Shown in pieces: positions 12,189-24,009 of a DNA stretch of 64,000 nt. Within the stretch, counting starts at the first letter, position 1. Each line of letters opens with the position of its first letter. The stretch lies in the NCBI GenBank assembly GCA_963693315.1, contig OY856188.1:152077589-152141588 (forward strand), read 5' to 3'. A program made the position numbers and the translations under genes. The notes below the pieces were generated by a model. The model had not been told where the DNA came from, did no database searches, and saw only the letters and a list, made by a program, of their open reading frames with translations. The stretch comes from Diogma glabrata. Its lineage: Eukaryota; Arthropoda; Insecta; Diptera; Cylindrotomidae.

Positions 12189-12193
12189 ACATT
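12189..12193. repeat. Target-site duplication ACATT (BEL, left)
   Basis: ACATT precedes the BEL 5' LTR and is repeated at 24005-24009 after the 3' LTR. Removing 12194-24009 restores a single continuous integrase reading across the junction. Confidence 0.92.
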
Positions 12194-13135
12194 TGTTCGC
12201 GTAAAGTAAAATTCCTGTAAAGAGAAGGTAATTTAAATTGGATGATAATAATTTGAAATATATAAAATGACTTATCCTATCCTTTGCCTTATTTTCCGGA
12301 GCGTTGAAATTGTCCAAACGTTGCTCACATCCCTAAAAAAAAGTAAAGGTCAAAACATTAGTGATGGTAATTCATTTGAAATAATAATATAAACTAATTC
12401 AAAATAATGTTTAATCAATTTGAATCAAATCACATTTAATGTCATTTGATTCAAGTTAATATTTATGAAATTAATTTGAAGTAATGTTCAATAATTTAAA
12501 TCAAAATAATATTTGATTCAAGTTAATATTTATGAAATTAATTTGAAATAATGTTCAATAATTTAAATCAAAATAATATTTGATTCAAGTTAATATTTAT
12601 GAAATTAATTTGAAATAATGTTCAGTCAATTTAAATCAAAATAATATTTAATTCAAGGTAATATTTAAGAAATTAATTCAAAATGACATTTGATATTATT
12701 TAAATCAAAATAATATTTGATTCAAGGTAATATTTAAGAAATTAATTCAAAATGACATTTGATATTATTTAAATCAAAATAATATTTAATTCAAAGTAAT
12801 TTTAAGTCATCAAATCAAAATAATATTTAATTCAAAGTAATTTTAAGTCATCAAATCAAAATAATATTTAATTCAAAGTAATTTTAAGTCATCAAATCAA
12901 AATAGTATTTAATTCAAAATAATATTTATGTCATTTAAATTCAAAATATCTAATTAAGCCACTCACTTGAAAATGTTATTATTATTGTTTACTTCAGCGA
13001 TATGTCAATTTGACAACAATATGTTCCACTCAGTATTGAATATTTACTTGGCTGCATTCAGTAGTTTTTTTAGTATTTAACTTATTGAGAGTGGAATGTA
13101 TTGTTGTTGGGTTGTCTTCACTGACAAATTAATGG

Positions 13136-13143
13136 TATATAAG
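13136..13143 (+). promoter_or_regulatory. TATA box in BEL LTR
   Basis: TATATAAG lies upstream of GAGGCTAGCTCTCTTGCTTC and is conserved at 22429-22436 in the other LTR. Its position after the AT-rich section and before the minisatellite suits the U3 promoter, with transcription starting about 25-30 bases downstream. The start site itself is inferred. Confidence 0.5.
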
Positions 13144-13497
13144 AGAGACATTTTTGAGGCTAGCTCTCTTGCTTCACATATATTTTATTGTGTTGAGTTG
13201 TTGCTCGTGATTGTTCCACGTAATGTGCTTTTGCTTGTCATTAAAATTAAAATTAAATTAAAAGTTATTAAATGTAAAATATTTGAGTGTCGGAAAATAT
13301 ATATATATATACTCAGTGAGTAATGAGATGCTGTGTTTTCCTTCTTGTGGTGATAATGCTGTGGTGCTGTGGATTTGCCGGTCGTCAATACCAAAGGATA
13401 AGTATAGTTTTGATGAATCTTGTAACCATATGGTTTTGAATCCACCATTGTTGGAAATGTTTGCATTAAATCTTCGTCATTACTGATATACATTTCA

Positions 13498-14277
13498 GTT
13501 CCGGAATTATTTTGTATTCATCCTTATTATCGTCGTAATTGCTGATTATTGATACTCAACATTATTATTGAGATACAGTTCCGGAATTATTTTGTATTCA
13601 TCCTTATTATCGTCGTAATTTCTGATTATTTATACTCAACATTATTATTGAGATACAGTTCCGGAGTTATTTTGTATTCATCCTTATTATCGTCGTAATT
13701 GCTGATTATTGATACTCAACATTATTATTGAGATACAGTTCCGGAATTATTTTGTATTCATCCTTATTATCGTCGTAATTGCTGATTATTTATATTCAAC
13801 ATTATTATTGAGATACAGTTCCGGAGTTATTTTGTATTCATCCTTATTATCGTCGTAATTGCTGATTATTGATACTCAACATTATTATTGAGATACAGTT
13901 CCGGAGTTATTTTGTATTCATCCTTATTATCGTCGTAATTGCTGATTATTTATATTCAACATTATTATTGAGATACAGTTCCGGAGTTATTTTGTATTCA
14001 TCCTTATTACCGTCGTAATTGCTGATTATTTACACTCAACATTATTATTGAGATACAGTTCCGGAGTTATTTTGTATTCATCCTTATTATCGTCGTAATT
14101 GCTGATTATTGATACTCAACATTATTATTGAGATACAGTTCCGGAATTAATTTGTATTCATCCTTATTATCGTCGTAATTGCTGATTATTAATACTCAAC
14201 GTTATTATTGAGATACAGTTCCGGAGTTATTTTATATTCATCCTTATTATCGTCGTAATTGCTGATGAATTATGCAC
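13498..14277 (+). repeat. 80-bp minisatellite in BEL 5' LTR, ten units
   Basis: TTCCGGA recurs at exact 80-base spacing (CCGGA at 13501, 13581, and so on to 14221). Each unit contains TCATCCTTATTATCGTCGTA and a CTCAA-CATTATTA-TTGAG hairpin, which some units lose through a C to T change. Units differ mainly at GATACTC/TATATTC and GGAATT/GGAGTT. Confidence 0.95.
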
Positions 14278-14390
14278 ATCATTATTTATTGAGTTCCTGA
14301 GTCAAGTTGTTCCCATACATCTGCATTTCAACGTTTTCATCATCGTCAGAGTTACTGAGTAACGAAAATACAGTCCATTGTTTCCATTTC

Positions 14391-14407
14391 TAGTCCTTCG
14401 AGCCGGA
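14391..14407 (+). other. BEL primer binding site (tRNA-Tyr)
   Basis: TAGTCCTTCGAGCCGGA lies four bases after the LTR. It is complementary, with one mismatch at its second base, to the 3' end of eukaryotic tRNA-Tyr (TCCGGCTCGAAGGA plus CCA). Several BEL/Pao families use this primer. Confidence 0.75.
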
Positions 14408-15204
14408 TGTAGAGGGCGCTACCGCCTGGATTCATCAATCAATAATAAATTTTGGCCGTGCCGATTATCAAAGACCGGATATTCAAGAGTCAAAGTTCAA
14501 GAGCCACAATAGTTGGGTAACAGGTATTCGTTCAGAATTTCTAATATTAATTTTGATTAACTAAATTTTATCTAATTAAGGAATATTATAAGTGGAAATC
14601 TAGTTTGAGTGTTTGTAGATTTGTTAATTGATTATATTGCTATCTATTGATTGAGGACTTATAACTAGTCATTATAATTATTAAATCTATTTGTTTAACT
14701 TATTAATATTCAATCATTGTCTTACTATCATGACTTATTACTTAACTAAATTTCGTCTAATTAAGTCATATTGCAGTTGAAACCCTAGTGTGAATAATTG
14801 TAAGTCTATTGATGTATTATACTTAATTATGACACCGTGTTCTAATTACTAGTCTAACATTGAACAGTCAGTCATTGTTCAATTGTCACGACTTCGACCA
14901 CTTTTGTGAGTTGTTGATCTGCAATCGTTGGCCTGCGAGCACAAGTAAATCAGCGACTGTGCTAATTCATGATGGTTGTAATCGTTCATATCTGATGAGT
15001 TATTCCTGCAATTCCATTTACTATAACTTGGAGCAAGATTTTTTGATTTAAATTAAATTGGTCTCATCATTTCGTTCTACGTATTGTCAGTTAGCCAGCG
15101 TTCTCCAATCAATTCACCTCAAGTTTAAGATCATTGTACTTTTGTTTGTTTACCATTTGTCTGAGACTATTGGCCACTGGTTGGTATCAGGGTGAAATTA
15201 TATC
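14408..15204 (+). other. BEL 5' leader
   Basis: About 800 bp between primer site and gag with no long frame. TAATTAAG-type phrases recur at 14570-14760. The sequence just before the gag ATG is GGTGAAATTATATC. Confidence 0.6.
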
Positions 15205-16365
15205 ATGGCAGACGCAGCGAAAATTGAGTTGTTGAAAAAACAACGAAGTGCCTTTAAAGGCCAGCTCACAAATTTTAAGTCTCATCTCGATAAAGCTACA
15301 TCCATCGGTGGTTTTGAATCTCTTCTCAATCGACTACAAACAATCTCCAAAAACTATGACGGTGCTCAGTCCCAGCTGGAAGTTATAGATGAAACGACAT
15401 TAGTTGATCGTAACTCATTCGATGAGGACTATCTCAACTTGGAAACAATATTGAGAGATAAAATTCACAACATAAAGAAATCAGAAGATACTTCATTCGC
15501 AACATCATTTCATAATGCCTCGTTTCATGAGCCTTCATCACCAAGTTCAGTAACAACTGGAATTAGATTACCGGAGATTACGTTACCTACGTTTAATGGC
15601 TTGGAGTCCGATTGGCTGGGGTTTCGAGACGTGTTTGTGGATTTGATCCACTCCAAAAATTTGGAATCAACGGTTAAATTCTTGTACTTAATCTCTAGCA
15701 CACGAAATGGTAGAGCGTACAACCTCATAGAAAGCCTCCCGGTCACAGCTGCAAATTACGAAACAGCATGGTCAGCCCTTTGTGATCACTATAACAATGA
15801 AGTGTCCATCAAGCGTTTTCACACTCGTGAGTTGTACGAAATCAAATCTCCTCAGGAGAATTCTTCTAAAGCGCTACAGTATTTTGTAGATAAAATTGTC
15901 AAACATGTTGGTGCATTGAAATCTTTAAAGGTGCAAGTGTCAGAGTGGGACCTTCTCCTCGTTCATCATTTGACTCAACGTCTGGATAATTCCTCACGAA
16001 TTTTCACCGTCAAGAACACCAAACCTAATGTTGCACTTGCACTACCTAGCATGATTGAGTTGCTTCGATCACGCATCAGAATTCTTGATGCGCTGACTGC
16101 CAATTCAAGTTCTAGTTCTTCTCGCGCGCAAAAACACCATAGCTCAATGTCACTCAATGTTAGCAGTATTTCCAAATCATCCGTTCACACAGATAGATGT
16201 TTTTATTGTGGTTTAAACCACACCTTACCATATTGTTCATTGTTTTCCAGTGATAAAATGAACCCGAAGTCCCGTTTTCACTTCGTCAAGGACCGACGGT
16301 TGTGCGGTAACTGTTTACTGGAGCGACATCCCATCAGTCAGTGCAATCACCTCTCCATGTTCTAA
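15205..16365 (+). CDS. gag: BEL/Pao Gag
   Basis: This 386-codon frame starts with ATG after the leader. The N-terminal third is charged and probably helical. The central part contains LPTFNGLESDWLGFRDVF, the signature start of the BEL/Pao Gag capsid region (LPKF.G....W..F...F). Near residue 331 a zinc knuckle CFYCGLNHTLPYC begins, followed by RRLCGNCLLERHPISQC. The third expected knuckle (C..C...HH.LLH) is present but in another frame after 16350: a one-base indel produces HLSMF and a stop. The product would be capsid and nucleocapsid of the particle. It is otherwise intact. Confidence 0.93.
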   Translation: MADAAKIELLKKQRSAFKGQLTNFKSHLDKATSIGGFESLLNRLQTISKNYDGAQSQLEVIDETTLVDRNSFDEDYLNLETILRDKIHNIKKSEDTSFATSFHNASFHEPSSPSSVTTGIRLPEITLPTFNGLESDWLGFRDVFVDLIHSKNLESTVKFLYLISSTRNGRAYNLIESLPVTAANYETAWSALCDHYNNEVSIKRFHTRELYEIKSPQENSSKALQYFVDKIVKHVGALKSLKVQVSEWDLLLVHHLTQRLDNSSRIFTVKNTKPNVALALPSMIELLRSRIRILDALTANSSSSSSRAQKHHSSMSLNVSSISKSSVHTDRCFYCGLNHTLPYCSLFSSDKMNPKSRFHFVKDRRLCGNCLLERHPISQCNHLSMF

Positions 16366-16867
16366 GTGCTCATTGAAGCATCACCAGCTTCTTCATTTTC
16401 CACCCAATGACATGTCAATAACACAGTTACCATCTGATAGTCCGAATGGGCAAGTGTCAAATCAACTAACTAAGGCGCATACCGTATCAGCCAGCCACCC
16501 TACCGTCGAAACTAATTGTGCTGCGTCACTTGAACGGAACGTGCCAGCATTAACCACATCTAACCATAGTAAAAATGTGATTCTCATCGGAACAGCACTT
16601 ATACATGCTGTGGCCAACAACGGCACCAAACTATTGTGTAGAGCGTTATTGGATAGTGGCTCCACATTAAATTTTGTCACTGAATCCACTTGCAAAATGT
16701 TGAAAATGCGACAATATCCAACTTCAAAGACCATTTCTGGTATCGCAGCAATTAAAACGTTGATTAAAAATAAAATATATCTCACAATTACTTCACGCAC
16801 CTCTGATTTTTCTGTTCATCTTAAATTTTATGTCTTGCCGAAAATTACCGATAATCTACCTCGATAA
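16366..16867 (+). pseudogene. pol: BEL gag-pol: last knuckle and aspartic protease
   Basis: The frame resumes with SPCSKCSLKHHQLLHF, the third knuckle that should follow Gag directly. A linker rich in Thr, Ser and Asn comes next, then the aspartic protease with RALLDSGSTLNFVT (active-site DSG kept). It ends LPKITDNLPR before TAA. The continuing sequence (IPFIPESLPND) lies one frame away, so a second one-base indel near 16857 separates protease from RT. An alternative is a programmed frameshift, but neither site has a slippery heptamer that I recognise and BEL gag-pol is normally one frame. Confidence 0.85.
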
Positions 16868-19800
16868 ACATTCCCTTTATCCCAGAATCATTGCCCAACG
16901 ATGTTGTCTTGGCAGATCCTTACTTCAATGTGCCCGACCGAATAGGTCTCTTGTTGGGAGCAGAAATATACCACCGATTATTTAATGGCTCTTCTCTGAA
17001 AATTCACACTGAGCTACCTCCGCTACATAGTTCAGAGTTTGGATATGTCATCAGCGGCACCTCATCTATGAAGGTACATGGCTACGAAAATTCCAAATCC
17101 AGCACTGTGCTATGTAGTATTTCAACGTTAGAGACACAAGTCAAGCAATTCTGGGAAATTGAACATATGCCAGCAAAACCACTGTGGTCAAAGGAAGAAA
17201 CCGAAAGTGAAGAACATTACAAAGCCAATTTCCATCGAACGTCTGAAGGACGATATTGTGTTGGACTCCCAACAAAACCCAATGTGTCACTATTAGGGTC
17301 GTCGTTCCAATCCGCTTATCGACAGTTCTTGGCACTTGAAAATCGTCTACAAGGCAATCCCGACGTGTACGCTCAGTATAGAGATTTTATGGAAGAATAT
17401 ATTTCTCTAGGACATATGTCGGCGACTAAGTGTCATGATGACAAGGGTAGTTATTATCTTCCACACCACTATGTCCTGAAGGAAAATAGTTCCACCACTA
17501 AACTTCGTGTTGTGTTTAATGCTTCATCCAAAACTTTGTCTCATATCTCACTAAATGAATGCTTAATGGTTGGACCAACTATACAACCTGATCTTATTTC
17601 TACAATACTTCGTTTCAGGAGACATGTTGTCGCTCTTTCTGGCGACATTGCAAAAATGTATCGGCAGATTCTTGTCAAGCAAGACCAGCGTCATTTACAG
17701 TGCATTTTATGGCGCAAACACCCATCAGAACAACTTCAAAGGTACACCCTCAATACCGTCACATACGGTACAGCCTGTGCGCCTTTTTTGGCAACACGTA
17801 CATTGAGACAGCTGTCAATTGACGACCAAACCAAATTTCCTTCAGTCGCTGAAATCCTGGATCGTGAATTTTACGTCGATGATTTGTTATCAGGTGCAGC
17901 AACAATCAATGAAGCTCGTCAGTTGAAAAGTGATGTCACTGAATTACTTCACCTTGGCGGTTTCGAACTGAGAAAATTCGTCTCCAACATCAGTTGTTTG
18001 TCTTCAGACGATCAGTCTACATCACCAGTTGTGCTAGTCTTGGGCCTACTTTGGGATACTATTTCTGATTCCTTCGAAGTTCGCTTTAACAAAGTACCTT
18101 TATCAACATCTAACTCCAAACGCAAAATATTGTCCGAGATTTGCCAATTATTTGACCCTCTAGGTGTTTGTGCACCAATCATTATCACAGCAAAACTAGT
18201 GATGCAAAATATCTGGATGTTGCAAGATACAAATTGGGACGACGTACTTCCAAGTAATATCATCCATCATTGGTCCAAATTCAAACAAGAACTGCATGAG
18301 CTCCATCGAGTCTCCATACCTCGGTTGATTACATCAACCAATCAAGAAAGCCTGGAGCTTCATGGATTCTGCGATGCCTCCGAGAAAGCCTACGGTTGTG
18401 TTCTCTACACTCGCTCATTATCAAAATCAAATCATTATCATATAGCATTACTCTGCTCAAAATCCAGAGTTGCACCTCTAACTAAACAAACAATCCCTCG
18501 TCTCGAGTTGTGTGCAGCAATGTTATTAGCTGAGGTAGTTCACAAGGTGCTGTCGATTATGGAAAACACATTCAATGCCATTTTTCTTTGGACAGATTCT
18601 AAGGTCACCTTATATCGCATCATGTCCGAACCTTACAAGTATAATACATTTGTGGCAAACCGATTGACTAAAATACAGGAATTAACCGTAATCACAGATT
18701 GGCGTTATGTGCCAACAGCAGACAACCCAGCGGACTTGGTATCTCGAGGACTCATGCCGTCACAATTTTTATCATCCTCAATTTGGTGGGACGGTCCCCA
18801 ATTTTTGAAGTATTCGTCCACCGTGTGGCCACCATGCTATCAAAATCAATGGTCTCAAGATCAACCTAACCTCGAACTTCGTAAAATCTCATTTCCGAGT
18901 TTACTTCAAAATCCAATTGAGAATCAGTTTATTTTTGATCGGTTCGAAAACCTCTCACGTCTCCTTCGAGTTACTGCGTTTATGTTACGTTTCATTAATC
19001 GAACCAGATACAAGGATAACATAGAAAACTCACTTAGTGATGATCTTCAACCAGTGGAATTGCAAACCGCCACGACAACATTAATTAAAATTGTCCAACG
19101 GCTCAATTTTTCAGAAGAGCTGAAAACCCTTACAAGAAAGCAAGAAATTTCAGTAAAAAGTAATCTTCGCTCATTAGCACCGTTTCTTGACGATAGTGGT
19201 ATATTGAGAGTGGGTGGTCGACTTACGCACGCAGCGTTAACATATGATCAAAAGCACCCAATACTGCTGCCTCGTGATCATATATTTTCGGTTATGCTTG
19301 CTAGACACGAGCATCTGAGATTGCTTAATGCCGGACCACAGGCACTTTTGTATAGTCTTCGTCAGGCCTATTGGATCATCGGTGGGAGAGGTCTATGCAA
19401 GCAGATTGTGCATCTTTGTGTGCGTTGTAGTCACGTCAAACCTGTCATACGACACCAAATCATGGGAGATTTGCCTTCGGAACGCGTTAACAGAGTCAGC
19501 CGAGCTTTCACAGTGGTTGGCATCGATTTTTGTGGTCCATTTTATTTTATTCATGCATCAAGAGCGAAGGTCAAAAATAAATGTTATATATGTCTCTTCA
19601 TATGTTTTACCACCAAAGCTGTTCATCTTGACATCGTCATAAACGCCACTTCAGAATCTTTCGTCGCTTGCCTGAAGCGTTTCGTGTCACGTCGAGGGTT
19701 GTGCTCACGTATTTTTTCCGACAATGCTACCAATTTCATCGGTGCCCGTAATGAACTCAAGGAACTAAAATCTCTATTGTTTTCTCAATCTTGTCAAGAC

Positions 19801-20427
19801 CACATCAGACATTTCTGTCTCTCACACAACATTGAGTGGTCTACGATTCCTCCTCGTTCTCCCCATTTTGGTGGATTATGGGAATCTGCCATTAAAAGCG
19901 CTAAACATCATCGTAAGCGGGTAATGGGAACGTCGTGTTTAACGTTGGAAGAATTTCTCACGTTGACCACCCAAATTGAAGCATGTCTCAACTCTCGCCC
20001 AATGTTACCAATGTCAAATGATCCATCGGATCTAACCGTTTTGTCACCAGGTCACTTCATCATCGGTGCCCCGTTAACGTCAATTCCAGAACCTTCATTA
20101 CTCGATCTAACATCTAACAAACTGTCGAGATTTCAAAGAATTCAGCAACTTATGCAGTCGTTTTGGGATCGCTGGCACTGTGAATATCTCACAGAACTAC
20201 AGCAAAGAAGCAAATGGCAGCAAGGATCATTTTAGTATCAAGTCGGTATGTTGGTTCTACTACACGATGACAACCAGCCACCACTACAGTGGATTATGGG
20301 TCGTATAACTGATTTACACCCCGGCAAGGATGGTGTTGTGCGCGTGGTCTCTATCAAGACCAGCCACTCTCATTTGAAACGAGCCACAAACCCCATTAGT
20401 GTACTCCCAATTCCAATCGAGCAGTAA
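16868..20427 (+). CDS. pol: BEL/Pao Pol: RT, RNase H, integrase
   Basis: The open frame 16891-20235 (1114 codons) begins inside the protease-RT linker with LADPYFNVPDRIGLLLGAEI, a BEL landmark. RT follows with LRVVFNAS, the AKMYRQI block and catalytic YVDD near residue 327. RNase H has FCDASEKAYG near residue 493. Integrase has its HHCC finger (H..H, CVRC), VGIDFCGPF, SDNATNF and the SPHFGGLWESAIKSAK block with the catalytic Glu. An in-frame TAG at 20233-20235 (probably from CAG) is followed by 63 more codons (YQVGMLVLL, then LQWIMGRI, ending VLPIPIEQ) to TAA at 20427. That is the usual BEL integrase C-terminus. Catalytic residues are all kept; the stop removes only the tail. Confidence 0.93.
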
Positions 20428-21532
20428 CCGGTGATGTAGTTTTCTCTCCGACGCCTTACAAGTCATCATGGTTGGTGTTTTCGTTGGGTTTTGTCATTTG
20501 GTGTTTCTTCATAAGTCAACTTACCATTCTTGAAGTTGTTCTATTCGTAGACCTCTAGTTCATGATCAATTCATATTTATCGTCGGGTGCTATGCACATT
20601 TCATGATTAATCATTCACTATCCTCGGCTGCTAGTAATTCAAAATATTATCGTCAGTTGGTATAAGTTTTTATGTATCAGTAATTTAAATATATAAGGAA
20701 AATTTACAAATAATTTATATATAAAAAAAACATACTCGGTTGGTCTTCATTAATATGCATCAGGCTTAGATGATCAACCCACGACCAGCATATATATCAA
20801 CATTCACTTCACATTGTCACTGGTAATAAAATATAGACAAACACAATATGTTTAATACCACTCCTAGAAAGTCCTCATTTCAAATGCGTCCTTGACAAGA
20901 TTTACTTCATGCTTCAATATCTGTTGTCAAATCATACTTCTCCCAATAGTCTCTATTGTCTGGAGTTAAGTTACTGTCACTCGTGAGAAATCAATGTAAT
21001 CTCCCAATAGATTTTATTCTATTGTGCAAAGATAACCGGAAAATCTCATCATCCAATATAGCATAAGCTCGCATCAAAGATGCAAATCTATCAACAATCC
21101 AGTCACATCACTCATTCCAGTTCACTGGGTTGTATATACCTCCTCGATAATCAAATGTTTAACCCACCAACATTATTTAGATTATAAGACAAACACCATC
21201 TGTCGCTCTTGTGCTCCAGGATTAGCGATTGCAAACTCGCGAATCATCTGAGAATGATAGCAGTGTTAGTGTGTCGAAGTCGTGCTAATTGGTCCGAGCT
21301 CTGGATAATTTAACAAAATTACACTGCAATACAGAATACTTACTCTAATCTATTTTTATTTTGTTTTCTCAAAATCAACTACTCTACTTGATTCAAACAA
21401 TAAGTTTTTTTTAATCTTCCCATGAATAAACAAAAAAACAAACACAAAATAGTATGTTTTATTAAATATAAAATTAGGGCTCACACTTTCATTGTTTGAT
21501 TTAAAGGATCAGTCCTTTAAAGCCGGGAGTAA
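20428..21532 (+). other. BEL 3' untranslated region and polypurine tract
   Basis: About 1.1 kb without a long frame. It contains CTCCCAATAG phrases near 20940-21010. It ends AAAGCCGGGAGTAA directly before the TG of the 3' LTR, a short purine-rich tract suited to plus-strand priming. No env-like frame is present. Confidence 0.65.
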
Positions 21533-24004
21533 TGTTCGCGTAAAGTAAAATTCCTGTAAAGAGAAGGTAAATTAAATTGGATGATAATAATTTGAAATAT
21601 ATAAAATGACTTATCCTTTGCCTTATTTTCCGGAGCGTTGAAATTGTCCAAACGTTGCTCACATTCCTAAAAAAAAGTAAAGGTCAAAACATTAGTGATG
21701 GTAATTCATTTGAAATAATAATATAAACTAATTCAAAATAATGTTTAATCAATTTGAATCAAATCACATTTAATGTCATTTGATTCAAGTTAATATTTAT
21801 GAAATTAATTTGAAGTAATGTTCAATAATTTAAATCAAAATAATATTTGATTCAAGTTAATATTTATGAAATTAATTTGAAATAATGTTCAATAATTTAA
21901 ATCAAAATAATATTTGATTCAAGTTAATATTTATGAAATTAATTTGAAATAATGTTCAGTCAATTTAAATCAAAATAATATTTAATTCAAGGTAATATTT
22001 AAGAAATTAATTCAAAATGACATTTGATATTATTTAAATCAAAATAATATTTGATTCAAGGTAATATTTAAGAAATTAATTCAAAATGACATTTGATATT
22101 ATTTAAATCAAAATAATATTTAATTCAAAGTAATTTTAAGTCATCAAATCAAAATAATATTTAATTCAAAGTAATTTTAAGTCATCAAATCAAAATAGTA
22201 TTTAATTCAAAATAATATTTATGTCATTTAAATTCAAAATATCTAATTAAGCCACTCACTTGAAAATGTTATTATTATTGTTTACTTCAGCGATATGTCA
22301 ATTTGACAACAATATGTTCCACTCAGTATTGAATATTTACTTGGCTGCATTCAGTAGTTTTTTTAGTATTTAACTTATTGAGAGTGGAATGTATTGTTGT
22401 TGGGTTGTCTTCACTGACAAATTAATGGTATATAAGAGAGACATTTTTGAGGCTAGCTCTCTTGCTTCACATATATTTTATTGTGTTGAGTTGTTGCTCG
22501 TGATTGTTCCACGTAATGTGCTTTTGCTTGTCATTAAAATTAAAATTAAATTAAAAGTTATTAAATGTAAAATATTTGAGTGTCGGAAAATATATATATA
22601 TATACTCAGTGAGTAATGAGATGCTGTGTTTTCCTTCTTGTGGTGATAATGCTGTGGTGCTGTGGATTTGCCGGTCGTCAATACCAAAGGATAAGTATAG
22701 TTTTGATGAATATTGTAACCATATGGTTTTGAATCCACCATTGTTGGAAATGTTTGCATTAAATCTTCGTCATTACTGATATACATTTCAGTTCCGGAAT
22801 TATTTTGTATTCATCCTTATTATCGTCGTAATTGCTGATTATTGATACTCAACATTATTATTGAGATACAGTTCCGGAATTATTTTGTATTCATCCTTAT
22901 TATCGTCGTAATTGCTGATTATTTATATTCAACATTATTATTGAGATACAGTTCCGGAGTTATTTTGTATTCATCCTTATTATCGTCGTAATTGCTGATT
23001 ATTTATATTCAACATTATTATTGAGATACAGTTCCGGAGTTATTTTGTATTCATCCTTATTATCGTCGTAATTGCTGATTATTAATATTCAACATTATTA
23101 TTGAGATACAGTTCCGGAGTTATTTTGTATTCATCCTTATTATCGTCGTAATTGCTGATTATTTATATTCAACATTATTATTGAGATACAGTTCCGGAGT
23201 TATTTTGTATTCATCCTTATTATCGTCGTAATTGCTGATTATTGATACTCAACATTATTATTGAGATACAGTTCCGGAATTATTTTGTATTCATCCTTAT
23301 TATCGTCGTAATTGCTGATTATTTATATTCAACATTATTATTGAGATACAGTTCCGGAATTATTTTGTATTCATCCTTATTATCGTCGTAATTGCTGATT
23401 ATTTATACTCAACATTATTATTGAGATACAGTTCCGGAGTTATTTTGTATTCATCCTTATTATCGTCGTAATTGCTGATTATTTATATTTAACATTATTA
23501 TTGAGATACAGTTCCGGAGTTATTTTGTATTCATCCTTATTATCGTCGTAATTGCTGATTATTTATATTCAACATTATTATTGAGATACAGTTCCGGAGT
23601 TATTTTGTATTCATCCTTATTATCGTCGTAATTGCTGATTATTTATACTCAACATTATTATTGAGATACAGTTCCGGAGTTATTTTGTATTCATCCTTAT
23701 TATCGTCGTAATTGCTGATTATTGATACTCAACATTATTATTGAGATGCAGTTCCGGAATTAATTTGTATTCATCCTTATTATCGTCGTAATTGCTGATT
23801 AGATTATTAATACTCAACGTTATTATTGAGATACAGTTCCGGAGTTATTTTATATTCATCCTTATTATCGTCGTAATTGCTGATGAATTATGCACATCAT
23901 TATTTATTGAGTTCCTGAGTCAAGTTGTTCCCATACATCTGCATTTCAACGTTTTCATCATCGTCAGAGCTACTGAGTAACGAAAATACAGTTCATTGTT
24001 TCCA
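21533..24004 (+). repeat. BEL 3' LTR (2472 bp)
   Basis: It matches the 5' LTR closely in its unique parts (for example one change each in GTTACTG/GCTACTG and GTCCAT/GTTCAT near the end). Its 80-bp minisatellite has 14 units (CCGGA from 22794 to about 23839), the last period lengthened by a small ATTAG insertion. Its AT-rich array is one unit shorter. A TATATAAG box lies at 22429-22436. Confidence 0.95.
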
Positions 24005-24009
24005 ACATT

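Larger units (their letters stand above)
12194..14386 (+). repeat. BEL 5' LTR (2193 bp)
   Basis: The LTR has three parts. First is an AT-rich array of TTCAAxxTAATATTTA phrases (about 12370-12950). Then comes a unique section with a TATA box. Last is an 80-bp minisatellite of ten units (13498-14277). It is 279 bp shorter than the 3' LTR, almost all explained by four fewer 80-bp units and one extra unit of the AT-rich array. The 75-codon and 102-codon frames around 13096-13493 recur in both LTRs but have no recognisable domain. Confidence 0.95.
12194..24004 (+). mobile_element. BEL/Pao retrotransposon, complete, nested in gypsy integrase
   Basis: LTRs at 12194-14386 and 21533-24004 share TGTTCGCG starts and TTTCCA ends, and are flanked by the 5-bp duplication ACATT (12189-12193 and 24005-24009). 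Internally there is a tRNA-Tyr primer site, Gag with zinc knuckles, an aspartic protease, RT, RNase H and integrase in BEL order. The host gypsy frame stops at one duplication and resumes at the other, which proves the insertion. Two frameshifts and one in-frame stop break the gag-pol frame. The LTRs are very similar outside their tandem repeats, so this insertion is young relative to its host element. Confidence 0.97.

Noticed and set aside
13096..13493. 75-codon and 102-codon frames repeated at 22389-22786
   Set aside because: Their repetition is only the LTR duplication. They lie on opposite strands of the same LTR DNA and have no domain.
13498..14277. CRISPR-like regular array
   Set aside because: Units are contiguous 80-bp copies with no unique spacers, inside a eukaryotic LTR. 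It is a minisatellite.
14985..15020. Hammerhead ribozyme core (CTGATGAG near 14993)
   Set aside because: No GAAA partner or flanking stems at the required spacing.
16350..16375. Programmed ribosomal frameshift in BEL gag-pol
   Set aside because: No slippery heptamer or obvious pseudoknot is seen. A second unrelated break near 16857 and a TAG at 20233 indicate ordinary decay.
20428..21532. env-like gene in BEL or between gypsy integrase and 3' LTR
   Set aside because: No frame with signal peptide, furin site or membrane anchor is present in either place.
23920..24004. C-terminal 28 residues of the integrase frame
   Set aside because: They are read from the BEL LTR; the real integrase continues at 12188 on the minus strand.
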